Source of the DNA: Liquidambar formosana
Lineage: Eukaryota > Streptophyta > Magnoliopsida > Saxifragales > Altingiaceae
Direction of reading: 5' to 3'
DNA length: 64,000 nucleotides
Assembly: GCA_039720395.1 (NCBI GenBank)
Contig: CM077833.1
Span: forward strand, 8,261,036-8,325,035
Shown: piece by piece, positions 43,650 to 55,985 of the stretch
How positions within the stretch are numbered: the first letter of the stretch is position 1
Layout: each line of letters opens with the position of its first letter
Made by a program: the position numbers and the translations under genes
The notes under the pieces: model-generated
What the model saw: the letters and a program-made list of their open reading frames with translations, nothing else
The model's database searches: none
Told to the model about the DNA's origin: nothing

Positions 43650-46540
43650 CTAATTACTCACCTCAAAACCCCTATTTCCTAATATAGGATATTGATAGTT
43701 TGACTAAACCCGATTTCTTTGATTGACTTAGGAAATTGAGAATTGTTCTCAATTCCAAAAGATTGTTTATATGCTATTAGGCCTTTTATTAAAGGCCCTC
43801 CATAAAACATCCTAAGAAGAAAAAGACACTATGCGCAATTGGCATCTTGTTGCCATGCTATATGATAGTATTGATGACTAATGAGCTTCAGAAGCAAAAT
43901 TAGTAAATGCAAGTGCCTTTGATGTCCTACATCACATACAAAGGTTGTATTGTGAGTAAAATAATACTATAAAGTATAGTACTTGTAAAGGACTTCTTCT
44001 GGACTAGGATGTAATAAAAGTTGTTTATTAATAATCATTCTTTTGAAAAATGATTAATCACATAGAATAGCTTGAGAAGCTAGATGTGATTTAAAATGGA
44101 AGCATAGAGGAAAGCAAGTCTTGAAAAGTCAAAGACAAAGAAATATAATTATTTTGTAGTAAACATAAGGTATTGTAAAGGGAACTTGATAAAGTATCAG
44201 TCTTCCTAGAAGAACCAAACTTTTGAAGTTTTGGTTCATGTTCTAAACTAAATTGTTGGTTAGTTCTGCTTCTTGGTTTTTGGATTCTAGTATAATCTAA
44301 ATCGAAGCAGAAAGTTAAGTAGATAATAAGTTACCTTTAAAAATTTTAATAGAGCAAGAGTTGCTAGATTAATTTTGGGAACTTATTTCTTAACTAAGTC
44401 ATTTAAGACATTCTAGAAATTTGATTTCCGAATTTAAATGACTAATTAGAGCGAATGCAACGTATTCCGAGAATACAAGAGATGTAGAGACTCTCATTTA
44501 AATGTAACGATTATGACTTGGTTATGAGATGACCAAACCCATCTTTTACTTGGTGAAGTGAAAGAGTTACATTTATAATTTGACTAATACATTGTGATGT
44601 ATATAGTCATGTAGAGCATGCATTCAATTACAGTAGACTCATCTTAGAATACCATAGCTCAATGGTGAATCTAAGAGAACGAATTGAACCCTATTAAGAT
44701 ATGGTTTGATCCATGATGAGTTTTACTAATGTATCCATCTAGGATATACCTTAAAATTGCTACATATTGATAATTTAGGGTTCACTCCAGTTTTGTCCCA
44801 ATTATATCAGATATGATATGGGAAGAAACCCAACTTAAAGAAGTTAAGGCTTGGGCTTGTGCTACGTATGTCTGGAAACATAATGTAGACAATCTGGAAA
44901 TACGGTCAAGTAAGTGTTAAATTGTGGTATATCCCAAAAGTGGTTGGGATAGTATTTCTATTACCCTAATGAACAAAAGTTGTCTATTAGGATGTTTGCT
45001 GGATTTTCTTGAGAAAGAGTTCATTCAAGAAAAATGCAAAAGTAGATAGAATTTATAGAATTGTCTGTAAAGCGACAAACGAACAAAGATCCAACCCTTG
45101 TCTCTGTTGAGACAAAACCCTTAACTACACCACATTCTTTTCATAGATCAAATTGGATATTTCTTTAACATAAGAGAGATATTGTATCTCCATTAGAATG
45201 TGAAAGAATTGTTCTTTGGTGATAAAGATCACCAAGATAATCCTATTGATTATGACTAGACGATGTTTCACATCAACTCGAGAAATGACTAAGAGTCATT
45301 AAATCCAATATGGATAGGTAGAGACCTAAAAGGCTTGGCTATTTAAGAATGTTTTCAACATAGGCAAAAAGTTGTCTATAAAGAAACTTGTTTGATAATA
45401 GTTATGCTGAAATCCATTTGGATCTTGTTATCTATAAACACACATTTTGAATATAAGATATGTCAAAAAGGATATAAAGATGTTATATCAAATGGTGAAA
45501 AACCATAAAAGTGTATAAGTTATAGAAGTCTATTAATAGACTACAAGGTTCTCATAATTAGAACATCTATAAAGTTGAAGTAATCAAATTGTTTGATTTC
45601 TCTCATTGTATAGATGGACCATGAGTGTATAAAAGGTTAGTGGGAGTGCGATCGTTTTTCTTTATCCTAAGTATGGATGACATCATAATCATTATGAATG
45701 ATATATGAATGTTATCTAATGTAAAGTTTTAGTTTTTGGAGAAAAACTAATTCATGAAAGATTTGGCAAAAGCATCCAATAAGATCTATAGAGATAGATC
45801 ATATAGATTGCTAAGTATCTCCAAATCATCAAACATAGTTGAAATGTTGAAGGAGTTCAACATGGAGAATTCTAAGGGAGGTTTGATTTACTTCAGATAA
45901 GAATTCATTATTCAAGGGCATGTGCCCTAGGATAACACAAGTAAGGTTCTTAAAGTGTTAAGAAGCCTTATTCTACACTATGTATTGAACCTGATATCTA
46001 TTATGTTGTAATTGTTACAAATAGTTATCAGTCAATTCAAATTTGGAATATTGGATTATATATGGAAATTGTAAACTCATAGTAGATGGGTATATGGATT
46101 TGGATATAATCCATATGGGGTATATTTTATATTCACTTTAGTTGGTGAAATACTTAATGGAAGAACTGTATGAAAGATACAGTGGATTCCATTATTAAGG
46201 GTGAATTAATTGTCGCATTGTCTAGGAGACTGTTTGGATCTATAAGTTCATTTAGAACTTGGAGTTGTTCCTTCCATTGAGTTGCCCACACCTTGTTTTG
46301 TGACAACAATGGGTCTATAGCTCAAGTATAGGAATCACGGTCTCATCAAAAGTCCAAACACATAGAGCGGCAATTCCAAGTGATTAGAGGAATCATTGGA
46401 AAAGGTAATAGATACATTACAGAAGATATTATCTACATAAGTTTTTGTAGACCTACTGACTAAAGCTTTAAAACATAATTGGTTATGTCTAAGACCAACA
46501 TCTTGAGAAGATAGGTATGCGATACATGGCCAATTGGCTT
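43650..46540 (+). pseudogene. Copia-1 gag-pol region, vestigial
   Basis: Aligned by eye with Copia-2, this region keeps scattered blocks in order: a gag-start-like piece (about 43700), an integrase piece (TACCATAGCTCAATGGTGAA at about 44660), the reverse transcriptase region (about 45400-45800) and the RNase H end (about 46250-46430, ATAGGAATCACGGTCTCATC). Large internal parts are missing. No reading frame of useful length remains, so the element depends on proteins from another copy. Confidence 0.8.
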
Positions 46541-46547
46541 TAGTGCA

Positions 46548-46556
46548 AGTGGGAGA
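46548..46556 (+). other. Polypurine tract of Copia-1
   Basis: AAGTGGGAGA-like purine run ending one base before the 3' LTR TG. It primes plus-strand synthesis in LTR retrotransposons. Confidence 0.75.
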
Positions 46557-46557
46557 T

Positions 46558-48216
46558 TGTTAGGATTATGCCCTAGAGCCAATCATGGAGATGATTGTTT
46601 AGGGATTAGGAACAATCATTTGATTTCATTTATGTATGTCACATTTATTATTGATTTAATAAAAGGGCTTATTCTATTATGTTTATATGCATCATTTATA
46701 TTTACATAATATGTCCATGGAGTTAGAGTTGAGAATATGGAATTACAAAGAGTTGTAATTTTGAGACTATAGATATATCTCTGTACTAAACTCCTAAAGC
46801 ATTCCTAGTTGAAGGTTCACTATGATGGACAGTAATGAACCATAGGACTAGCACTTGTTAGGCTGACTCTATAGGAGGATAGCTAGTCTCAAGCTATTTG
46901 TGTGGAGACACTACAACCAACAAGTGGGTGCCTATTACGAGAATAGGTACACTGAATGTGACCAAAGATATGAGATAAACTGAATGGAGTTTTTTCCTGC
47001 CTGTCAATCAGTTTCTCATTGTTATAGTGGTACAAGTAATCCTTAGACCTGAGACACCATAGTTGCCTTATGCATGTAGCTTTAGAAGTTTGATAACACT
47101 AAGTGCAGATCCTATTCAGGGGTCTGCAAAGGTGTTCATTGGCCCTACTGCTATGTGTATGAAGGCATGTGAGTGATCAACAAGGGATCCATCACTCTCA
47201 GGAAAAAGAGAGAGAATATCTCATATAGCATTCATAATATAACTCATTAAATCCATGGCCATGGTAGGATGAATATGAAAAGAGTTTCATGAGTTCATCA
47301 ATGAGTTGATATCTATGAATGAGTATAAAGTAATTGAACTAAGGACTTGACAGACTTCCATGTCCTATTAGTTTAATTGGAGACATTGTGTTGAAGGAAG
47401 GATGCAATTGTAACCTATAAACTATAACAGAAGGGTTCTTTGTAAATGACTATTCACCTCATTAAGGACCACACCATGAGCCATATGCTAGGTGTTACTC
47501 ATGGTTAGTAGAAGCCCTAATTGATATAAGTGAGTTATAATCAATTAGGGAATTGGAAGGAGTTCCAATTAGACCCTAAATGGAAAGAGTTCCGTTGTGC
47601 ACACCTTGTGCTATTCCTACTACTTAATGATGTGAACCCAATGGGTCACACACTGATCATGCAAGAAGGGCTTTAAAGTCTATGAGAGAAAGGGTTTTAG
47701 TGAATAAAGAATAGTTCTTTATGGGCCTATTTGTATTTGATACAAATAATAGGGGTTAATGTGCAATTAAGAGTAATTACACATAACCCTATTAGGGTTT
47801 CTTCCCCATGGCCAGCCCCCTTTAGTGGGCTGCCTATATAAGTCACACTTATGTGTGACATGGCATAAGGAGGCTTGCACAATAAACCCTAGCCGTCCAG
47901 CCCCTTGGAGGCTCTCTTCTCTCTCTCTCTCTTCTCCACCTCTAGCAACAACAAGGAAGAAGAAAGAAAGGACTTGAAGCTCTAGCTAGGTGTGGATACC
48001 GTTGGAGGCAGCACACTTGGGCTGCTCATTCACCGCTGTCCGGGATCAAAGCTTGGAGCAAAAAGGAGAAGACAAAAATTCTGTAAGTGTTCTAACCCTC
48101 TTTGTAGTTAGGGTTTGATTTTGTGTTATGCATAGTTAGATTCATGGGATTGGGAATCGCAGGAAAAATTTTTATATTCCGCCTTTGTATTTTTCCCTCT
48201 TGTTCGATTCCCAACA
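46558..48216 (+). repeat. Copia-1 3' LTR
   Basis: Same length as the 5' LTR (1659 bp) and nearly identical. Followed by the target duplication GTGAA. Confidence 0.93.
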
Positions 48217-48221
48217 GTGAA

Positions 48222-48950
48222 ACTATAGAAAACAGAAAGCAACCAAAAAAAGAAAGTCACCATTTCCCAAATTGAAGGTGCCAGCGAGATACCCATAAAC
48301 CCACAGCTCAATGATAACACCATAGTGATCGATTAATTTCTAGCCTTTCTCACAATTTCTCCTTTAAAAGTTTAATTTCTAGCCTTTTTCACAAAATTTC
48401 ACAAATCAGAGAGAGGGTGGGGAAGAAAATGCAGGGTTCTTATGAGAAAAAAATACTAGAATCACATAAATCAACTTTAAATATGGCAAAACCCTATTTT
48501 TTAACTTCAAACAAAAGAGGGAAAAAAAAAAGCCCCAAAAGAACACAACTGTGGGTGAAAGAAAGCTAAAGAAAAGGGAGGAGAAATGTGTAGCAGATGT
48601 GTGTGCGTGAGAGAGAGAGACAGAAACATAGAGAAAGAGAGAGAGAAGTGTACTTTGGGATGAAGCTTGGAGGAGGAGATATGGAGGATAGTAGATTTGG
48701 TTCATCTCCCACCCTTTTGTGTTGTGTCCTTCTTGCGTACCTCAGAATGATTCATAGTAGGCTTGATCCGGCGAACTCAGATGGACAACAATGGAGCACA
48801 GTGAGAAAGAGAGGGCAAGATGAGAGATTGAGATGGAGATAGACTAGATGGGAAGGAGAGAGAGGGGGGATAGTCTTTAGTCTCAGGGGCTTTCAAACAC
48901 TTTGAGACAAAAGCAGCAAAAAAGTAAGTGGGCAAGCCAAAAAAAAAGAA
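48222..48950. other. Flank of ABCE1 fragment, GA/CT-rich, no gene seen
   Basis: Continues the sequence that was next to ABCE1 exon A before Copia-1 inserted. No further ABCE1 exon recognised on the minus strand. GA-rich tracts at 48610-48650 and 48850-48870 give spurious frames (48406-48842). Confidence 0.5.
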
Positions 48951-48959
48951 AAATAAATC

Positions 48960-49206
48960 TCACCCCTTGTTTAGAGTCAACAACGTTTATTGAACATTGT
49001 GGAAGCGCCATGAAATCAACAACATTAATAAAAACGTTGTTATAGAATGTATTAACAATGTTTGTGAACCAACGTTGTTAATGAAACTAGATTAGCTATT
49101 TTTAACAACGTTTTTATCATAAATGCTGTTAAAGCCCCAATACAACAACATTTTGAAAAAAAACATTGTTGATGATATATTGTTAAAGCCTATTTTTCTT
49201 GTAGTG
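48960..49206. mobile_element. Terminal region of a CACTA (En/Spm-type) transposon
   Basis: The right end, read on the minus strand, is CACTACAAGAAAAATAGGC, the standard CACTA terminal inverted repeat. Just inside are repeated short motifs in both senses (AACAACGTT, AACATTGTT, AACGTTGTT; about eight between 48980 and 49175), as expected for subterminal transposase-binding repeats. The opposite end is not seen; it should be a plus-strand CACTACAAGAAAA followed by similar repeats and may have been deleted near 30.8 kb. Confidence 0.8.
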
Positions 49207-51485
49207 ATACTTTGTATCCTAGGACAGGATAGCCCACATGCGAAGATGTAAGGATCAAAGTCTTCATAGTTCGATTGAGAAGGGGTTACTGCCTTTACAA
49301 TGAACTAGTAACCCTAAGTTTCCATTAAAAAAAAAAAAGAAGAGTTTTCAAAAGTAAGAAGTTTCCAAAAAAGGAATGAGAGAAAATAGGAATTTGAGAA
49401 AAGATAGAAAAATCTTAACAAATAAGAAGTTTTATAGAAGTAGGAAACTTATGAGTTATAATTCAATATAAAAAGAATAACCCAAGAGGGAGAAGAGAAT
49501 AATTTGTAACCAAACTAACCATAAACCAACTAACCATATGCCAATAATCTCAAAACACTAAGAAAATATCAATTAATTACCCCATGTATGCTATAGGGCA
49601 ATTATTATGTGCAAACCAACCATATTCAAGCTCAAATCATCATTAGAAGACCTAAATCAAATCTAGACAGAATACTAAAAAATCCTAGAACATCCTAAAA
49701 ATCATGCAAAAAGCAAAAATCAAACGAAAGACAAAACCTTAATATGCTCTTATATGCTCTAGATTACCTATCATGCATGAAAATATGTAAAAATATGCAC
49801 AATATGAATTATTATGATGAAAATATCGTATAACAACTCAAAACATAAAAAGAAAATAAAACATGATACAATAGATAAGGATTTTATGTAGAAACATGAA
49901 AAAAAATTTTACGGTGAGCTTTCATAAGAAAAACTATCCTAAGATAATTACACGTAAAAAGTACCCCATATGAATTATTTTTTCACATATCCTATGTAAA
50001 ATTTATACCTAAGAATGTAATGAAAAAGACAGCACACTTATACACACTCTCTAAAGCACTCATGCAAAGACTCACCCTTTAAAAAAATAATTATCTTAAA
50101 AAAAGAATAATCATCTATAAACACATGGAGATAAACCCTATACAAGATGAGTTCTACATGAAAAGTGCTCAAAATCATGCATATAAGTGAACCATGAAAA
50201 GAAAATAGCCCTAATACTTCCACTAATATGCTATGCAAAACAACCTTATTCTAGAGAGAGAATCACTATTTCAGCATGCAAACTATCATGCTTTTCATAT
50301 GATAACCATCAAATAATCTAAAAAATAATCAATAGACATGATAAAGCTAAATAATTATCCCAAACATATAGAAAATAAAACCTAAGAGACTAAAAAAAGA
50401 AAAAGAAGAAGAGAGAAGGGGCTTTCTTACAAAAAAGAGCCTTTACTGGATATTTTCTTCTTCTTTAGCTTGATATGCTTCTAGTTCTCCTTCAAATATG
50501 CAATAGAATAACTCTCTCAAGGTACATGAGTGTGTGCAAATTTGTAGTCCTTCTCTCTCTAGTGAAAATGGGGGGGCAAAAGTCGTTTAATGCTGATAAG
50601 AGGGTCTATATTTATAGCTAACCAACCCTAAGATTCAATGGTTGAGATTAATTCACCATAAAACTAATCTAAGGCTATTATTAACTCCCTTGGTCCTTAA
50701 ATAGCTCAAAATCACTTGACAATAGGATTAAAACTCTTTTGAAACAAGAAAAATAGAGTAGGAGAGTCCCAAAATGCGTTTTCTTGAAAATGGGGAGAAT
50801 TTTACACAGAGCCTTGGGTGACCGATTCACTGAACCAGTCACTCGGGGGTCTTCTCTTGATTCCCCGGTTTTGACTTATTTTAGGTTTTTACTTTGGAAC
50901 AGCCATATCTTCCTCAAATTAACTCCGAATTGAGTAATTCAAAAGCCAAAATTTTCATATTTCAATGAAGAACAAGTGTAGAATATTCTTGAACCAAAAA
51001 TCTCCAACGATGGTCAAGTGGCTGGGTTTAACAAGGCGGTTAACTGAAATGGGTCAATTAGCCAAAAGGTGAATAATATGGTAAATTAATCTCAAACCTA
51101 TTAAATCCTTAAATTGACACTACAATTAGATTCTTTTCATCATTATAAACTCATTGGAACAATCCAAGATGATTTTCGAGATCGATTGGAAAAGATACAA
51201 GCTAAAAGATGAAATTGCCCTTCAAGTCACAAAAAAGTTCTAATTAACTATCCAAACCTATCTAGAATTAAACCAAATTACACATACATATCCTAAATGC
51301 ACCTAGAAGCTAAATGCAAGTGATGGAATGCAAAAATGAGGTAAAAAATGTGCATGCAATAATGAATTATGCACATAAGCTTAAAAGGGCAAAAATGTCC
51401 TTCAAGGCTTAGAGACTTCTAAATACTTCAAGAACTCTTGAAATGAGTTTGTGAACTTCTAGGGATGAAAATGGGGTGTCTACAA
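49207..51485 (-). mobile_element. LTR family L1, second copy, main part
   Basis: Similar over its whole length to 27320-29729 of the solo LTR, from ATACTTTGTATCCTAGGAC to the shared edge AAAATGGGGTGTCTACA. Minus-strand TATA box at about 50605 (GCTATAAATATAGACCC on that strand). The outer part of the same LTR is at 30417-30806; about 215 bp between the two parts is missing. To the right the hAT coding sequence resumes. No perfect 5-bp duplication flanks the reconstructed LTR (ACAGT versus ACCAT). Confidence 0.78.
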
Positions 51486-52220
51486 CCATATGAAGGAAGC
51501 TTGGGATAAATTTTCTTCAAAATCATAGCACCCCAACAAGTATATAAACAAAAAGAGAAAAGGGTCTAAGCATCGAGGAGATGGATCCTTCATTTTATAG
51601 AAACAGGGAAGTCAACTAAGCTAAGTTGACACATATGTGGAATCCAAAGAAATGGGCAAAGTCAGCTAAGCATGCTATAGCCAAGTTTTTTATTTATGAA
51701 AACATTCCACTAAATAAAGCTTACAATCACTTCTATCAGTTTATGATTGATGAGATTACTTTAGTAGGAGTGGGTGTAAAAGGGCGAACACCATATGAAA
51801 TTGGAGGTCCTATATTAGATGGAAAGATAGATGAGATCAAGGATTATATAGAGCAATTTAAAAAGAAGTGGAATACTTATGGGATCACAATCACGTGTGA
51901 TGGGTGGAGTTCAAATACAGGTTTGTTAATCACCAACTTCTTAGTCGACTATGATGGAAAAATTGCTTTTCACAAGTTTGTCAATACATCTGGGGAAGAT
52001 AAAGATGTAGTTGCCATTTTTTATTTAATGGATCAGGTTGTTGGGGAGATTGGAGAGATGTATGTTGTCCAAGTAATCATAGATAATCATGCTGCATATA
52101 AAAGGCCAGTAAACTATTAATAGAAATGAGATCGAACCTTATTTGGACCCTTTGTGTAGCACATTCTCTTAATCTAATTTTTCATGACTTTGCAAAAATA
52201 GAAAATGTCGCTACCCCCTG
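51486..52220 (+). pseudogene. hAT transposase pseudogene, DUF659-like part
   Basis: An open stretch (51626-52120, 164 codons) encodes KFFIYENIPLNKAYNHF, then GITITCDGWSSNTGLLI and VVQVIIDNHAAYK, the DUF659 region of plant hAT transposases (Asp in CDGW is a conserved position). After a frameshift near 52105 it continues as LIWTLCVAHSLNLIFHDF to about 52220, the C-A-x-H-x-L-N/D-L segment. The C-terminal dimerisation domain is missing. The BED finger of this gene lies at 29943-30416. Confidence 0.82.
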
Positions 52221-53954
52221 AAAGAAGGATTCCCATGTTTATGGGGGTACATATATGGTAAGCACGTTGGATGTGCCCTAATGCCAATTGATTTGCATGT
52301 TTACAGGGGTACACATGTGGTTTGTTTCCTATTAAATGGTATTTGAAAATGATTTGATTTTTGAAAATTGAAAATTTGGTCTTATTTAACTCCTTTCTGG
52401 GGTGCCCTCTTTTATTTAGTCATGTAAACACAACTTAAATTCAAGAAGAATTAGAGTCGCCACCTACCATATATTTATAGACGTAGAAGGTCATCTCTAA
52501 GGTCTCGAGTGGTCCTTATTACTTGAAAATTGAATGACTCCTAAACTTGGTCAACGCACTAGAAATTGAGGTAAGGAGGCTCTGTTATAAGTAGGGAAGG
52601 TGTTAATCACCCCACTGGATCCGTTAATGAACGGTTCTTTAAATTTCTTTTATCTTAACCCTATTCTTTGAAGTGAATTCACAATTTGAGACTTGAAATT
52701 CTAAATTGATATGCAGCCTCAGATGATGATCTTTATTAAAGTCTTATTTACACTTATTTAAGTGATGGGAAATTTTGAAGTTTTAAAAGGTGGAGTAGTT
52801 CTGCGCAGAACTTAGCCATTTGATGTGTGTGAGGAGTGTATTGAAAACTTTGATTTTGAAAAGGAATTGTTTTAAAACTTGAAGGTGGCGTTATTTCATG
52901 TGGAATTTAGCTATTTGATGTGTCTGAGAAGTCTATTGAAAATTGGATTTTTGAAAAGATTGATTGAGAAGCGACATCTTTGGGTTTTTTTTTTTTTTTT
53001 TTTAAGGTAATCCCATCCCTTTGTGTTGGGACACCTTAAATTCATTAGAAAACATTGATTTTGAGATTGATTTTTGAAAGTGTTAAAAATTCTTGAAACT
53101 GATTTGAAAACTTAATATTATTGCGAGAAAATCATGGTTCTTTATAAAAGTTCAAATCTCGCATTGATGTTAATTGATTTTATCTTTTACGCGTGAGCTT
53201 TTTCATGGTAGCTCAATCCCTTTGCGTTGGGACACCAAGATTACTAGGTCTATACTAATATCTAATTTAGCATGTCAATTCTCAGGTTAAAATTGTATGG
53301 AATGGATCAAGGACTTGGATAGAACTCATGTGTCAAATCCTATTTCGAACGAGATTGTTTGATTTCGAACGAGATTGTAAAAATATTATGGAGATTTAAT
53401 CTTATAATTTGATCGGGACTCACTAGTTCTAACTAAGTCAAAAAATAGTACTAGAGTCAAAATATGGAGTAAAAATAGTATATGCTCTGAAAGGTATATC
53501 TTTATTGATATAAAAAAGTGTTACAATGGATCGACCTTTGCATATGTCACTCGTAAAGAAAAATAAAAATTATACTATTTAGAATCAAAAAACTATACTA
53601 GGCAGAATTAGAAAGCTGCACTAGGTAGAATCGAAAAACTATACTAGGCATAATCAGAAAACTACACTAAGCTGAAAATTAGAAAATGAGCGCTTATACG
53701 TGCACTTTGTATGTATGAGATGATATGTAGTAGAAATGATCGGGAAAGATAAACACCATTAAGCTTCCCTTTTGCAGGGTGCCTTAAATGGCAGACATTT
53801 AGTAAATATTATTTTTCCCTCACAAATCTCCGATGAAAATACAAGAAGGATATATGTGAAAGTGAAAAATGAATTGAATGGAATTTTTATGGGGTTGTAA
53901 TCAATAGAAAAGCTCTTAATATTGAAAAAATGGACTTGGGTCCGTGCAGGGACA
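52221..53954. mobile_element. LTR-type debris
   Basis: No gene. GGGGTACACATGTGG-like sequence occurs twice (about 52243 and 52304), and ATTAGAGTCGCCACC (about 52450) plus AGGTGTTAATCACCCC (about 52600) are the kind of blocks found in long Tat/Ogre-type LTRs. A T-tract is at 52986-53003. Boundaries cannot be fixed. Confidence 0.45.
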
Positions 53955-54674
53955 GTGTGACACCCCAAACCCAAGTGATCGAGTCTGAAGGCACAACTAA
54001 ATATTCATATTCCAACCATTCATGTGATCAATAAAAATATTGCAATCATAATAAATTTCTAATGATGAAATTTAATGCACTAATAATCCCCAAAGATTCA
54101 GTGATATCACAATCATCAATAATAACAAAAAATAATTGAAAAAGTTGTCTACTCAAACCTCATAAATCCAAACTTTAACAAATAACATCTAAAATGAGTA
54201 AAAAATCCTCTCATAAGAAAAAGAAATCAGTACAGAAACTAATATTAATAATGTTCAATCTAATAGCTGCTAGCTCGAGGTGCTCTAAGCCTCCACTACA
54301 CTCGATCGAGTAATTTAACAGACTACTCATCTGAAAAATATGTTGTAAGGGTAAGTATAACATACACAAGAATAAGCCAAGCTAATCGCATGAGTTTTTT
54401 TTTTTTTTTTTTTTAGTTTATAAAAATGTATTTCGATAAATCATATGTTTGTAACGATAATTAGATATTTTCCAAAAGATGTTCAGAGAAATGCAAATTT
54501 TCAGAATTTTCATATCAATAACAAATTTCAAATAAACATTCAAAACTTTCAGATCAGAACGAATATATATTTTTTTGGTAACTCTGGTTAACCACACAAA
54601 TGACTTAGACAAATTGACCCGAAGCTCCAAATGGTGCTCCTCTAAAGAGGAGGCTTAAATAGAGCATTGGTACC
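53955..54674. mobile_element. Partial LTR related to the one at 22078
   Basis: Starts TGTGACACCCCAAACCCAAG and has a region with GGGTAAGTATAACATAC (about 54350), comparable with TGTCACACCCAAAACCC and GGGGTGAGCATAACGC in the LTR at 22078. The end is cut or unclear near 54670. No reading frame supported; a long T-tract is at 54397-54416. Confidence 0.45.
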
Positions 54675-55985
54675 TGTAGACACCTCATTTTCATCCATAG
54701 GAGTTCGTGAGCTCATTTAATGAGTTCTTGAAACATTTAGAAGTCTCTAAGCCTTGAAGGACATTTCTGCCCTTTAAGCTTATGAGAATAGTTCATTATT
54801 GCATGCATATTTTTGTCTCACCGTTGAGTCCCATCATTTCCAGTTAGTTTTTAGGTGCATTTAGGATATGTGTGTCAAATTTGGTTCAATCCCAAATAGG
54901 TTAGGATACGTAATAAGAACTTTTGCGACTTAGAGGGCATTTATGTCATTTCACTTGCATAATTCTTATTTGATATCCAATTCTCACCAAATTCATCCCA
55001 AGATGATCCTAATGACCTTAGTAGGCTTGGTTTAAAGTTTGGTTAAGTTTAGAGGTGATTTGCTTAAGGATGGTCCAAAGTAAGCTCGGTTTGACTCTAT
55101 TATCGGTCCTTCTTATAATTGCTTCTTAATTTGATCCAATTGGGTCAAATTAGTGCTTCATTAATATCAATTGAGTCTTAATTAAGGTGTACTAATGCTT
55201 GAAATAATTTTTGGAAGAGTTTGATTGCAACTAGGACTCCATTAGGGTTCAAACCCTAATGTTGCCTTGGCGAGCCTTAATTGGTCTCTATGAGCCATAT
55301 GAGCTTAGCCCTTGATTAATTGACCAAGTGTGGTTCAATAAGAGTGTTTTAATCATATTTTAAGTAGATAACTGAGTCCATGGTCGTTTTAAATCCAAAA
55401 TCAATGAATTTGGACTTGAAATGGACCAAATACATAGCCTTAATAGATAAGAATACACAAAAGAAAGCAAAAAAGGAGGAAAACTACCCTTGGTAGCCGT
55501 TTGGCCTACCAAGGAAGGGCAAATAGCCACCCAAGGTGCCCAAACGGCCACCAAGGATCCCTAGTTGGCATTTGACTGAGTTTTGCCTTATCTCAACCTC
55601 TTTAGACTCATTCTCTTGTTATAATTCGGATTTCCTCCGAATTTTGAAAAGTTTGAGATATGAATCAACTCTTAAGAACGATTTAGAGCTTTTGGATCAT
55701 CCCTTGCTAGATTTCTAGCTAGATCCAATCCTAGCCATTCATTCCACCCACCTCTCTCTATAAATAGGGGTCTTCCCTTCCTTCATTCATTACCAAGTCT
55801 TAGTAGAGTTTTCCTAAGCTATTGAAGAACTTGAGTTCTTGAGTGTGGGGTGAATAGTCTTATCAGTATCCCTTCACTTGAGACTCATTCTAATAAAACC
55901 TTGGGCTCAATAGTTAATGGGGGAACATTCCTTTTAGTACCCTTTGGCTTGCGACCCATTCTAGAGTTTGAAGACGCGGAAGTTC
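54675..55985 (+). mobile_element. LTR family L3, 5' part, cut by Copia-2
   Basis: Starts TGTAGACACCTCATTTTCATC, like the minus-strand start of family L1, and so is a related LTR in plus orientation. A good TATA box, TATAAATA (55759-55766, in CTCTCTATAAATAGGGG), supports the orientation; about 100 bp later the leader-like sequence begins. It is interrupted at 55986 by Copia-2, and its rest should lie beyond the window. Confidence 0.65.

Larger units (their letters stand above)
38290..48216 (+). mobile_element. Copia-1: complete, young, non-coding Ty1/copia element
   Basis: A 9927-bp LTR retrotransposon with perfect 5-bp target duplications GTGAA (38285-38289 and 48217-48221). The LTRs (38290-39948 and 46558-48216) are both 1659 bp and I count two differences. 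A PBS for initiator tRNA-Met follows the 5' LTR, and a purine-rich tract precedes the 3' LTR. The interior is related to Copia-2: a long leader to about 43650, then a shortened and decayed gag-pol region to 46500. No open frame over 63 codons exists in the pol-like part. It was inserted in the intronic flank of the ABCE1 fragment, 28 bp from exon A. Confidence 0.95.

Noticed and set aside
48406..48842. Opposing frames in GA/CT-rich DNA
   Set aside because: Simple-sequence composition; no domain; the sequence is a transposon flank.
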